Shown: piece after piece, positions 51,579-63,500 of the stretch
Layout of the letters: every line of letters starts with the position of its first letter
Position numbering within the stretch: position 1 is the first letter of the stretch
Assembly (NCBI RefSeq): GCF_038396675.1
Contig: NC_088921.1
Coordinates: 20,965,001-21,029,000, forward strand
DNA: 64,000 bases
Origin: Hydra vulgaris
Lineage: Eukaryota; Cnidaria; Hydrozoa; Anthoathecata; Hydridae
Reading direction: 5' to 3'
Program-made: the position numbers and the translations under genes
Notes under the pieces: generated by a model
Told to the model about the DNA's origin: nothing
What the model saw: only the letters and a program-made list of their open reading frames with translations
Database searches by the model: none

Positions 51579-53653
51579 ATCTTAGTTTAATTAGGCGAGC
51601 TAGTGATCCATACTGTATAAAGGTCGTACTGGCCTTCTGAATATGTATTGAGTGTTACCTTGCTACCTCCACGGGTTGCAAGGCCAAGATTTTCTGAAAA
51701 AAGTTTTCGGACTTTTAGTTTATTTTTTGAGTGGTTGAGAGTTTTATAGAGATCGTAGATCAGCGAGTTTTTTGAGTGTGAGTGAGTTTAAGAAAGAGCT
51801 TGGTTAGACCTCTTATGAGATCTACTTGCCTCTGAGTGGCTGAGAATATAATATATACAGGTAGAACTATTTTGCCATGCTACGAGTCAAGATCCAAGAA
51901 ATACCATGGAAATAGATACAGAAATAGCGGCTGCTACAGCCCAGAACAAATGCTCTATTCAAGCTGCAAATAAAACCTATGCACAAGCAGCAACCAATAA
52001 CGATAACGCATACGACTATAGCGCCCTAAATAATACTCTCTTATGTAAGGTTAACGCTAAAATTAGCGACAACGATTTCTTAGTTGCTATTGAAGAGGCC
52101 GGATATGATAAATACCTATTCGGATACCAACAAATCCGTAACGGCTCAATAATTGAGATCGTTATGAAAAACGACAAAATTAAAAAAACGATTCTTGAAA
52201 AAGGATTAAATATTAATGGTGTAAACCACCGATTCTACCAATCTACTCCATCGAGAAACATTAGTAAAAAGGTAACTGTTTCCATCCTCGGGTTACCAAT
52301 TGAAAAAAGTAACTATCCTGCTGGTAAATTTCTAGAGCAGCTCGGATACGGAAAACATATTAGAACTAAACCTATATTTAAAAAAACACCAAACAACAAA
52401 ACGCTCTATTACTCCGGTATCATAGTTGCGATTATGGACAAAATAGACAAACCAATCCCAAGGTTTATAAAACTGAATGGGTATGAGGTTAGGGCAATCT
52501 ACAACGGCCAGGAAGATGTGGGAAAGCCTCAAAACAAAGTAAACAAAAATCAGAAAAACGAAGACAAATTTGTTTGCAAATCACCTAGTAGCATTCCCCA
52601 AGTTATACCACCTCTAGGAACACAAAATCAGAACATTATTAAAACGACCGAGGATAAGGAAATAGAAAAGGAAACGAATGAACATGAGAAGAATTTAGAA
52701 ATACAAATAACAGTAGAAAATATAGCACTTCAGGCAGCAAACGAAAACAAATTTAGTAAAAACGATAAAGATAATAGCGAAGTCGATGAAAGAAATGAAG
52801 ATGATAATGAACAGGATAGTAGTAAAGTAAGTGATATAGCTAAGAATAAAGATGTCGATGGCCAAAGTGAAAAAGATGTCTTCAGCAAAGAAGATGACAA
52901 TCTGGACAACGTTGAAATACCTACAGAATATAGACACATGTCACATATAGACAAAGTCAATTATAACTGGAAGACCTTTAAAAATTTTGACCGACTAAAC
53001 TGTAGCAAGGAAGAATTACTAAAATTCAGAGCCTTTAAGAAACTCGAATGGGAACAATATAACACTGCAAAAATGAATAAATATAAATCACTCAAAGACC
53101 TAGAAAAAAAAATAGGAAAACTTACACCACTTGGTTTCGAAAAAATGGACTCCAGTGAAATATACTCATTTAATATGAAAGAATTTAAAAATTTTAACAT
53201 CAATACCGCAAATATAAATGAAAAGACAAAATATATTGCTTGTAAGAGAGCAGAATGGAAACAACGAAAAAAGGAATTTTTCCAATATATTAAAGATCAT
53301 GAAAGAAAACAAGAAGAACGTAATTTAAAAAAGCAAAAGTATCAAGCCAAGAGAGCAAAAATAACACCTTAAGAAGAAAATTAAAAAGCAACATTTAATA
53401 AAAAACAATTTTAAAGAAAACAATTAAAAAGTATTAAACAAAAAATTATAATGTTATAGTTGCACATTCAACAGTCTGCATTAACATTATTTAACTTAAA
53501 AATATATCAACAAAAATAAAAATATAAAATTAACAAAACATAATAAAAATATATAACAATTAAAACAAAAATAAAAAATATAAAATAAATAATCAACCTA
53601 CTAGGCCCTTGGACTAGTTGGTAGATGAAATAAAAAAAAAAAAAAAAAAAAAA
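51579..53653 (+). mobile_element. E17: full-length group B ORF1-only retrotransposon
   Basis: Close to E5 and E6 but with scattered changes, mostly in the leader (for example AAAGGTCGTACTGGCCTT, which weakens the first hairpin) and in the 3' UTR. It keeps the stem-loop III-like segment (51655-51683) and the CTTGGACTAGTTGGTAGAT tail. A 12-bp target-site duplication flanks it. Confidence 0.9.
51906..53372 (+). CDS. ORF1 protein, group B, 488 aa (E17)
   Basis: It matches E5/E6 ORF1 from residue 10 onward, with four substitutions that I can see (for example KNKDVD for KSKDAD, and QKYQ for QTYQ). The upstream ATG used in the E5 annotation is out of frame here because of small changes, so this copy must start at 51906 (ACCATGG). 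That the ORF stays fully open despite leader changes supports 51906 and its equivalents as the real start. Confidence 0.87.
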   Translation: MEIDTEIAAATAQNKCSIQAANKTYAQAATNNDNAYDYSALNNTLLCKVNAKISDNDFLVAIEEAGYDKYLFGYQQIRNGSIIEIVMKNDKIKKTILEKGLNINGVNHRFYQSTPSRNISKKVTVSILGLPIEKSNYPAGKFLEQLGYGKHIRTKPIFKKTPNNKTLYYSGIIVAIMDKIDKPIPRFIKLNGYEVRAIYNGQEDVGKPQNKVNKNQKNEDKFVCKSPSSIPQVIPPLGTQNQNIIKTTEDKEIEKETNEHEKNLEIQITVENIALQAANENKFSKNDKDNSEVDERNEDDNEQDSSKVSDIAKNKDVDGQSEKDVFSKEDDNLDNVEIPTEYRHMSHIDKVNYNWKTFKNFDRLNCSKEELLKFRAFKKLEWEQYNTAKMNKYKSLKDLEKKIGKLTPLGFEKMDSSEIYSFNMKEFKNFNINTANINEKTKYIACKRAEWKQRKKEFFQYIKDHERKQEERNLKKQKYQAKRAKITP

Positions 53654-54031
53654 GTATCTGTTATTATCAGTTTAATATCTGGTACGCCGGCACAGTCCGG
53701 CTCATATATTAATCTGATTCTTGGCATTAGGTCATGGGATCATAGGTTTACCTTGCCCTGACCACGGGTTGCCTCGGCTTTGCACTACTGCTGAGCGCGG
53801 CCCAGATTGGAAAAAAGAAAATATCTTCACTTTCATAGTGTCTAACATCGTGAACGGCTCGAGCTGCTGCTGCTGATGATGCTGCTGATGATGACGACGA
53901 CAAAAATGATTAGACGTTCTAATTCAAACCACAAGTACATTGTTGAAGACGGCGTCAGTCCGACTATGTCTGCAGTGTTCAGTTATCGCTTCTCGGCCTA
54001 ATGGCTAAGATCAAGTGTAGTATCTGTTCTT
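53654..54031 (+). repeat. U2 repeat block between E17 and E18
   Basis: U2 nt 36-190 (53654-53808) with changes (TGTTATTATC, GATTCTTGGC at the Sm site), a spacer with changes (TCGTGAACGGCTCGAG), then U2 nt 1-47 (53985-54031). Confidence 0.9.
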
Positions 54032-55722
54032 TTGAGTGACCGAGAGGAAAAAGAGTAGTTAGTACACGTAGTGTATTACTAGTATGAATACAAAGTCATT
54101 AGAAATTGATACGGACAACATAGGCAGTATTGCCACCACTAAAAGCTATTGTCAAGCTATTAAATCATCGAACCAACCGATTAAGTACAGCGTTTTAAGT
54201 AGGACTCTTTTGTGTCATAAGACTCAAAATTGTTCAGAGTCTGATATTCTGTCGGCTATCGAAGATGCAGGTCTAGATGATGATCTGGAGAGATTCCAGA
54301 TTATTCGTAACGGAACTATGATTGAGCTGGTCATGAAATCCGACAGAGCAAAATCGTTGCTCCAAGATAAAGGTCTTTGTGTTAACGGTGTAATACATCG
54401 TTTTCATAACTCAACTCCAACTCGAAATATTAGCAAACGTATTGCGGTATCCGTTATTGGATTACCTCTAGAAAAAAAGGAGTTTCCAGTCGGGAAAGCG
54501 CTTGAAGACTTAGGCTATGGTAAACATATTTACACAAGACCAGTGTTTAAAAAAACACCAAAGAATAAAACACCGTACTTTTCTGGCATTTTAGTTGTCA
54601 TTATTGACAACATCTTAAAACCAATTCCTCGAAACCTAAGACTAAGGGGATATAATCTTAGAATCGTCTATACAGGACAAGATCAACCAAAAGCTAATCT
54701 AAACGAAACACAAAAAACACCATTAACTGATAGAGTAGAGAAGGAATCAACGGAAAGTAAAATCGGACCTGAAATAGAGAAAAAAGAACTAAATGAAACA
54801 TTAATTAATAAAGAAAATTCAACTGTAAACATAGAAACAGCGGAACCAATAAAGGTAGCAAATCCAAATGATTTAGCACCTCAAAGTACTAAAAGTGAAA
54901 ACAATATCACAACTGAAAGAGGTGTTATGGATAATATATCAACAGAAGATTTAGAAGAAGGAGAAATCACCATACTTGAAGAACTTGAGGACATGAACCA
55001 TTTAGAAATAGTAGAATTTAACTGGAAAGCTTTTAAAAATTTTGACAGATATAACTGCTCCGAAGAAGAATTAAATAAACTAAAGAGGTATAAAAAGGCT
55101 GAGTGGGACGAGTACGAGTCAGAGCGTCGTAACTACAGAGCACTAGAAAAAAAGCAACAAAGAAAGGGATGTTGACGCCAATTTCTTTTAAAGCTATGGA
55201 TTCAGGCGAAATGTATTCTTATAATAAAAAAGAATTTAAAAACTATTACGAAGAAGACTATTCAACTGATGATGAAGAAAAATACGTAGCACATAAAAAA
55301 GCGGAATGGGATCAACTAAGAAAAGAATTTACTAATGTTGGATTAAAAACCACGAAAAAAACAAAAGGAAAGACAGAATAAATTACAACTAAATCTAATT
55401 AAAAAAGAAAAAAGGCAAAAACTGATTGAATAAACTATAACCTATTTTAATTATATATTAAACTATTCCAAAACGTATTACAAATATAATAAAACAAAAT
55501 AATAACTGTAACAATTGTTATTAAGTCATCTCCTAGAGATACTTTCTAAACTCTTAATAACTCAGTAAAACTAAAATAAAATGAAAACAAAAATAAAAAT
55601 ATAAAACACAAAAACAAAATATAAAACCATAAAATTTAAATAATAAACAAAAAATATAAAATTAAAACTGCCTTCTAACGCCTTGGACTAGTAGGTAGTT
55701 AAACAAAACAAAAAAAACAAAA
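54032..55722 (+). mobile_element. E18: group A ORF1-only retrotransposon, 5' truncated, sister of E1
   Basis: Begins with the same TTGAGTGACC as E1, directly after U2 nt 47, so the two share one truncation event. It keeps the CTTGGACTAGTAGGTAG tail; the A tail is interrupted by C residues (AAACAAAACAAAAAAAC). Confidence 0.9.
54084..55433 (+). pseudogene. Nearly intact group A ORF1 (E18)
   Basis: Open from 54084 to 55175 (363 residues), covering the RNA-binding blocks, the linker and the first FKNF/KKAEW unit. A one-base loss near 55165 (AAGAAAGGG against AGAAAAGGG) shifts the frame; the second unit is open in 55169-55381. A further change near 55335 (ACTAATGTTGG against ACTATGTTTA) disturbs the C-terminus. 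Without these it would equal the 451-residue protein of E4. Confidence 0.83.
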
Positions 55723-56100
55723 GTATCTGTTCGTATCAGTTTAATATCTGGTACGCCGGCACAGTCCGGCTCATATATTAATCTGATTTTTGGCATTAGG
55801 TCATGGGATCATAGGTTTACCTTGCCCTGACCACGGGTTGCCTCGGCTTTGCACTACTGCTGAGCGCGGCCCAGATTGGAAAAAAGAAAATATCTTCACT
55901 TTCAGAGTGTCTAACATCGCTAATGGTTCTAGCTGCTGCTGCTGATGATGCTGCTGATGATGACGACGACGAAAATGATTAGACGTTCTAATTCAAACCA
56001 CAAGTACATTGTTGAAGACGGCGTCAGTCCGACTATGTCTGCAGTGTTCAGTTATCGCTTCTCGGCCTAATGGCTAAGATCAAGTGTAGTATCTGTTCTT
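55723..56100 (+). repeat. U2 repeat block between E18 and E19
   Basis: U2 nt 36-190 (55723-55877, with TGTTCGTATC) and U2 nt 1-47 (56054-56100). It corresponds to the block at 1786-2163. Confidence 0.92.
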
Positions 56101-57988
56101 GATTCTTGATCTTGGTCATACAACTGAGCTAGTGATCACCTTTAGTGAGGTCTACGTGCCTCATTAGTGATTGCTAAGGGTTTACCTTACCCCTTCAACG
56201 GGTTGCCGGTACGGCACTTTTAGATTGGAGTGGTTTAAGGGAGATTGAGTGTTAGTGAATATTGAGTGTGTTATGAGTGTTAGGAGGTCTACTGGCCTTC
56301 AGAGTGACAGAGAGGTTATTTATACGTTGAGTATAAACTAATCATGACTTTAAAAAGTCCATTAACGTTAAACTTACCGGACAATAATGTCCAATTTAAA
56401 AGCTATGCTCAAGCAACATCTTCGAAAACGAATGAGTTTACTAGCTTAAAAAAACACACTGCTTACTAACATCGAGAAAAATATAACTCAAGACGACATT
56501 CTTACAGCAATTGAAGATGTTGAACTTGATAAAGACCTGGAAGGTTTTCAAATAATACGAAACGGGACTATGATGGAAATTGTTATGAAAACGGAAAAGG
56601 CAAAACATTTCCTTCAAGAGAAGGGGCTTACTATTAATGGTCTACACCACCGTTTTTATAATTCCACTCCTACTAGGAATATTAGTAAACGAGTGGCTGT
56701 GTCCGTGATAGGCCTTCCACTTCAAAAGAAGTTCTTTCCCGTCGGGAAAGCGTTAGAAGAGTTAGGCTATGGAAAACACATACATACTAGACCGGTGTTT
56801 AGACACACGCCTAAAAATAAGACGCCATATTATTCAGGGATAATAGTAGCTGTCATGGACAATCTTGAGCAGCCAATACCAAAGCAAATAAAACTGAATG
56901 GGTACAATGTGAGAGCAATCTATACCGGACAGGAGGAAGCAGGAAGTGTACCAAGGGAAGAAAAACCTATCGAAGATTTAAATGAAAAAGCACAACCAAG
57001 TAATGAAACAATCAAAGAAGTAGAGGAACAACCCGTAGATATGAGTATAGTTCAGAGTATTAGTGAATCACCCGTAGAGTGTTTAGTTTTAAAGTGCGAT
57101 AAACAAGAGTATACAGAAAAAATTATAAAAGATAATCCTAAAGTAACGAATGAAACTGAAGAAGTATGCACACCAACAAGTACCAAAAAAGTCAAACTAT
57201 CAATTATTACCGAAACCATCACACATAATCAAAACAGACAAAAATATAACAGTGAAGAAGACGTAGAGGAAGTAGTTAACATACCATCCGAAGAAATAAA
57301 TTTAGAACAAACGATAGAAAACCATTACTATGATAATAGACACGTAAGAAAAGAAATAGATGTATCCGGAATTGAACTACCAAAAGAATTTGAAACCATG
57401 AGTTACCACGATTTATGGTGTTTTAACGCAAACTTCTTTAACGGATTTAACAAAAATAGGTGCAGTGAAGAAGATCTAAAAAGGTATGTTCGATATCGAA
57501 GAGCTGAGTACGAAAAAGAAAAACTTGAAAGACGACAGGAATATGAGGAACAAAAATTAGCAAAACGAAAGTTATATGAAGAAGAAAAATTAGCTAGACG
57601 GAAGGCAATGGAGGATGCTAAACAGAAACAAAATAAAAATCCAAAAACTTTTATAAATAACCGAGATGAATGGTATTGAAAAATGTCTCAGAAAAACAAA
57701 AATAAAAAATAAAAAACCATTGAAATTTACAAAAATAAATTTCTAAGCTTAAATAAAAATTATAAAACTATACTAAAAACCAAACAAATATCTATACTTA
57801 TCTAAAAAAATATACATATATATAACTTTATAATAAGTGGCTATGTAGCTATATTAAATACCTTTAATAAGGCAATAAAAAATATTTACATATCCAAACA
57901 AATAAAAAATAAACCTATCTTCTAGGATCCTGTGTAAGCCTGATATCAGCTGCAGGTAACCCGTCAGAATAAAAAAAAAAAAAAAAAA
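56101..57988 (+). mobile_element. E19: full-length group D ORF1-only retrotransposon, sister of E2
   Basis: The leader contains GTTTACCTTACC and CAACGGGTTGCC (56178-56208), the best match among all leaders to U2 stem-loop III (GTTTACCTTGCC, CCACGGGTTGCC). The hairpin TTTATAC/GTATAAA sits just before the ATG. The tail has TCCTGTGTAAGCCTGATATC. At the 3' junction the U2 sequence is altered (GTATCGTCTTCTT). Confidence 0.88.
56344..57679 (+). pseudogene. Nearly intact group D ORF1 (E19)
   Basis: The ATG at 56344 gives MTLKSPLTLNLPDNNVQF and SYAQATSSKTN, then one extra A near 56455 (a run of seven against six in E2) shifts the frame. The rest is open from before 56570 to 57679: FQIIRNGTMMEIVMK, VSVIGLPLQK, GYGKHIHTRPVF, YYSGIIVAVMDN. 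It has a single copy of the C-terminal unit (FNGFNKNRCSEEDL, RYRRAEYEKEK) and tandem repeats such as YEEEKLARRK in place of the second unit. E2 lacks this shift, so the ancestor was open. Confidence 0.85.
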
Positions 57989-58318
57989 GTATCGTCTTCT
58001 TATCAGTTTAATATCTGGTACGCCGGCACAGTCCGGCTCATATATTAATCTGATTTTTGGCATTAGGTCATGGGATCAGGTATACCTTGCCCTGACCACG
58101 GGTTGCCTCGGCTTTGCACTACTGCTGAGCGCGGCCCAGATTGGAAAAAAGAAAATATCTTCACTTTCAGAGTGTCTAACATCGCTAATGGTCTCAGCTG
58201 CTGCTGCTAATGATGCTGCTGATGATGACGACGACGAAAATGATTAGACGTTCTAATTCAAACCACAAGTACATTGTTGAAGACGGCGTCAGTCCGACTA
58301 TGTCTGCAGTGTTCAGTT

Positions 58319-58507
58319 ATCGCTTCTCGGCCTAATGGCTAAGATCAAGTGTAGTATCTGTTCTTATCAGTTTAATATCTGGTACGCCGGCACAGTCCGG
58401 CTCATATATTAATCTGATTTTTGGCATTAGGTCATGGGATCATAGGTTTACCTTGCCCTGACATGGGTTGCCTCGGCTTTGCACTACTGCTGAGCGCGGC
58501 CCAGATT
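58319..58507 (+). ncRNA. U2: U2 snRNA, variant copy
   Basis: Full length apart from a change in stem-loop III (CTGACATGGG for CTGACCACGGG, one base shorter). Stem-loop I, branch-recognition sequence, Sm site and stem-loop IV are intact. It may be a variant, a decaying copy or a sequence error. Confidence 0.85.
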
Positions 58508-58683
58508 GGAAAAAAGAAAATATCTTCACTTTCAGAGTGTCTAACATCGCTAATGGTCTCAGCTGCTGCTGCTGATGATGCTGCTGATGATGACGACGAC
58601 GAAAATGATTAGACGTTCTAATTCAAACCACAAGTACATTGTTGAAGACGGCGTCAGTCCGACTATGTCTGCAGTGTTCAGTT

Positions 58684-58873
58684 ATCGCTTCTCGGCCTAA
58701 TGGCTAAGATCAAGTGTAGTATCTGTTCTTATCAGTTTAATATCTGGTACGCCGGCACAGTCCGGCTCATATATTAATCTGATTTTTGGCATTAGGTCAT
58801 GGGATCATAGGTTTACCTTGCCCTGACCACGGGTTGCCTCGGCTTTGCACTACTGCTGAGCGCGGCCCAGATT
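58684..58873 (+). ncRNA. U2: U2 snRNA, complete copy
   Basis: The last intact gene in the window; identical to the standard copy. Confidence 0.94.
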
Positions 58874-59281
58874 GGAAAAAAGAAAATATCTTCACTTTCA
58901 GAGTGTCTAACATCGCTAATGGTCTCAGCTGCTGCTGCTGATGATGCTGCTGATGATGACGACGACGAAAATGATTAGACGTTCTAATTCAAACCACAAG
59001 TACATTGTTGAAGACGGCGTCAGTCCGACTATGTCTGCAGTGTTCAGTTATCGCTTCTCGGCCTAATGGCTAAGATCGGGTACCGGTTTTAGAGGAGACA
59101 GCGTTCTTTATATAAATACCTATGAGTATTTATATTTTCTAAGGCTTATTGGCTTATAGTATAGTTTAGTATAGTTTTTCACATTAATTTGTTATAAATC
59201 AAACTAGTTTTTTTTTTTTTTTTACTACTAGCCTCTAGTGATTTTATACGCTAGAGACTTTATATAATTATAACACCAAAA

Positions 59282-60457
59282 ATGTTAAAACTTGCGCAAG
59301 AAAAAATGGATTTTAACGCAATCGGGAGTATGACGCGTTCATATGCCCAAGTTATAAAACCAACACAACCAAAACAACATCTTAGGCAATTAAATAAGAC
59401 TTTACTTAGTGAACTACAACACCAGTTGAACATCGAAGATGTGCTTATAGCTTTAGAGGAAAACGAATTAGATAAGGATATTGATGGAGTTCAGCTAATA
59501 AGGAATGATTCAATTATTGAATTAACATTAAAAAATGACATAACAAAAAACAAACTGCTAGAAATGGGACTGGATATTAAAGGTTTCCACCATCGCTTTA
59601 CTAATTCAACCCCTACCAGACATCCGAGCGAGCGTGTTACTGTGTCTGTGTTGGGTCTACCTCTAGAATATAAAGGATTTATTGTCGGGGAAGCTTTGGA
59701 GAAGTTAGGCCACGGGAAACAGCACCCACTCCCGATCCGTAATGAAAGCAACTCCAAAGAACAAAACTCAATACTACACGGGTATTTTAACAGCGGTTAT
59801 GGATAAAATCGAAAAACCCATACCCAAAATATTGAAATAGAGGGATATAAAGTTAGAATCATATATACTGGACAGGAAAACAACCCTGCTATGAAAAATA
59901 ATTCCACAAATAGCACTTATGATGTTAATAATAAAGATGAACCTAAATTAACTGGGACGGAGATCAAAAACCAACTAACCTCCCAAAATGAAACCACTGA
60001 GTGTATAACAATAAACGAAAAAGAAAAAGAAAATTATATAAACACAAAGGAGTCTTGGGAAAACCTCCAACCTGAGAAAACAAATCTAAACTTTGAATAT
60101 AAAATGCCTAAATACGATAACAATCTTACTCAAAGCATGGATGTGATACAAAGCAAAAAGCTTAATCTTGAAATTAATGAAAATAAGAAAGTGGAAGAAG
60201 TAGACACACCCCGTCCAGAAATTAACCAAAATGAAGATATGGAACAAGATGAAACTTGCGTAGATGCCCAAGAAAAGGCACTGAAAAGAAAAACAACTCA
60301 GCTTGACTCAAAAATGTTAACTTTAAAAAAATCCAATATAGACTCTAATATTAATTCGGAAAGGAAATGTCCCGAAATAAACCCAAAATATGAACACAAG
60401 ATTAGTACCCAATATCAAATAAATAATAATAATAAACTAAATGATATGGAAATATAA
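59282..60457 (+). pseudogene. ORF1 with one or two shifts (E20)
   Basis: Starts MLKLAQEKMDFNAIG. SYAQVIKPTQ, DGVQLIRNDSIIELTLK, VSVLGLPLE and LGHGKQ make up the RNA-binding core to about 59720, where the frame is lost around GGGAAACAGCACCC and again near 59825. The linker and Lys-rich C-terminus are open in 59891-60457. The FKNF/KKAEW domain is absent, as in the other autonomous ORF1s. Confidence 0.82.
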
Positions 60458-60581
60458 AATTTAAAAAAAAATATATATATATATTTATACAAATAAAAAT
60501 ATAAAACTTTTAAAAGCCAATAAAAATAAAAAATCCATAAAAAACAAAATAAAAAAAAATAAAAAAATTTAGGTTTTAGTC

Positions 60582-63500
60582 ATGGCAATCAAAATTATCT
60601 CTTTTAATGTAAACGGTTTAAATAATGATTGTAAGAGACACAATGTTATAAATTTTTTCCTAAATGTAGACTGCGACCTGATATGTATGCAAGAAACTCA
60701 CTGCACCATAGAAAAACAAAACCTTTGGACAAAGGAATGGAAAGCTAAAAGTGGAGGTTCTGCAATATGGAACAACGAAAATGCAAAGGAACGTGGTGTA
60801 GCGATCCTTAGTAAACATGAAAGCCCTTTTAGTGAAATCTCTCGTGACAAAAATGGAAGGATCCTGGCAGCTAACGTCAAACTTAACAAACTGTATATAA
60901 GGATAATAAATATTTACGGCAGGTAACCAGGAAAAAGAATTCTTCTTCGGCTCATTAAATAAACATGTCCGAAACTCTAACTTTCTTTTTCTCGTTGGAG
61001 ACTTTAACATGGTCGAAAACCCATCCCTTGATAGAGATGGAGGAGACCAGCTAAATAAAAACAATACCCTAGGGAAAGTTAATCTAAACAATTTTACTGA
61101 AAACCACAACTTAATAGATCTAATTCGTAAAACAAACCCTATAAAAAAAGAGTACACATTTGAAAAGAAAGATAAGTCCTATAGGAGTCGTATTGATCGA
61201 ATCTATAGTTCAGTAAACAAGAAAACACAAATAAAAATTAGTATTATTGACCCGAAACTAAGTGACCATCGAGCTTTGCTTTGCCAATACCCTGCGGAAA
61301 CACATAATGAAAAAGGTCCAGGTTACTGGCATCTAAACACAACTTTACTAACAGATAGCCAGTTTAAGGAGAACCTTAAACTTGATTTTGAAAAATTTAA
61401 AGAAGAAAAACATCTATATGAGAATAGTAACCAATGGTGGGACATAGTGAAACATCAAATTAAATCCGTAGCAATTGGCATCTCATCCATAAAACAAAAA
61501 GAAAAATATCGAAAAAAATTTTACCTTGAAAGAATGATTGAGTCTGAAAAACAAAACCTAAACCCAAACAAAGAAAAAATTAAACAACTTAAAACTGAAC
61601 TGAAAGAGCTCTCTTTTCACTATGGTATATTTATAAGAACAAAGCAAACAATAATTGAAGATAATGAAAAACCGTCTAGAATTCTATTTCATTTGGAAAG
61701 AAACAATCAAATTAAAAAAACAATTACAGAAATCAAAAATGATGACCACTTATACACCGATACTGAAAATATTCTTAAGTTAACAAGAAAATACTATAAA
61801 ACCCTATTTAAAAAACAAGAACTCTGCATAAAAAAACAAAAATCTTTCCTGTCATGCATTAACAACCCCTTAACTAAAGAGCAAAACGCTTATCTGAACA
61901 TCGACTTCAGCAAAGAAGAGCTTCTAAATGCAGCATTATCTCTAAAAAAAGGAAAAACCCCCGGTATAGATGGACTTCCTGTAGAGTTGTACCAAGAGTA
62001 CTGGGACATCTATGGGGAAGAATTCACTCAACTTGCAAACAAAAATATTTTCGAAACAAGTGATGGACTTTCCTGGTCACAAAGATCAGCTCTAATATGC
62101 CTCTTACCAAAAGGTGGAGATCTATCAGATTTAAAGAACTGGCGTCCAATATCTTTGCTATGTAGTGATTACAAAATTATCACCAAAGCCTTAGCCATAA
62201 GATTATCAAAAGTTCTGAACACTATTCTTGGCACCTCACAAACATGCTCCGTTCCTGGCCGGAATATATTCTCTAACATATTTCTGGTCAGAGACCTTAT
62301 TCAATACACAAATGATAAAAACATCAAAAGCTTTATTCTTACAATAGATCAAGAAAAAGCTTTTGATAAAATTGATCGAAACTTTCTAATACAAGTTTTA
62401 GAAAAATATAATTTAGGAAAAAAATTCACAAATGCAATAAAACAAACGCTAAAAAATAACCAATCGTTAATATATAACAACGGGTTCATGAGTAAACCAT
62501 TCCCAATCAATAAAGGTGTCAGGCAGGGTGATCCAATATCCTTAATGCTGTACTGCATGGCTGTCGAACCTTTAGCAATTCGATTAAGAAACAATCAAAA
62601 AATAGATGGTATTCCACTGCCTGGTACTAAATTCAAACTAAAAGTTATGCAATACGCTGATGATACCACAATGTTCATGAGTAGCTCGAATTCAGTAATT
62701 GAAGCTTTCAAAACACTAGATCAATTCCAGGAAGCTTCCGGATCTAATATAAATAAAACTAAAACCAAAGCACTGGCACTAGGAGGCTTCAATTACTTAG
62801 AATACGAAAACACAACTACTGCTTTAATGCAAACCAACTTTAACATTAATTGGTCGAATTTGTATGGTATAAAAATATTAGGTATACACTTCCATACTGA
62901 CCTTGCATATACGGCCAACATAAATTGGAATATGGCCTTTGAAAATTTTCAAAAAAAAGCAAAATCCTTTAAATACCGCAATGTTTCCCTCAGATGCAAA
63001 GCAATATTCCTAAACACGCTAGCTCTGTCTAAAATTTGGTTCGTTGCAAATGTTTTTCCGACAAATATAATAACACTTAAACAAATAAAAAAAACAATAT
63101 CAGCTTATATTTGGCAGAGTGAACACGCCGAACCAATTAAAAGAGACATCCTTAATTTACCAACAGATATTGGTGGACTTGGAATTCTAGACACAGAAAG
63201 GCAATGTCTAGCCCTGAGAATGAAGCACGCTTTAAACATGAAAGAATGTCAAAATCCACACGAACTCTACTACATACAAAATTACTTCTTAGCATACTCT
63301 TTTACTAAATTTGCCAAACTATATTATCCCCAATGGTTATTCCTAACAGAAAACAAATTTCCGAAATCCCTACAAGACCCACCATTCTACTATAAAGATA
63401 TTATAGACACCTTTAAACTATCAAACGAAATATTTAAAATCAAAAAAATAACATCAAAAAATCTATATATCCACTTGCTGAAAGCAGAAGATAACCCAAG

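Larger units (their letters stand above)
57989..59077 (+). repeat. U2 repeat block between E19 and E20
   Basis: A changed U2 nt 36-190 (57989-58142), two full genes, then U2 nt 1-28 (59050-59077) joined to E20. The first part corresponds to 4066-4576, but E3 is absent here. Confidence 0.92.

Noticed and set aside
58421-58612. A 63-residue ORF across a U2 gene and spacer
   Set aside because: It exists only because this U2 copy has a one-base loss; the sequence is U2 RNA plus spacer.
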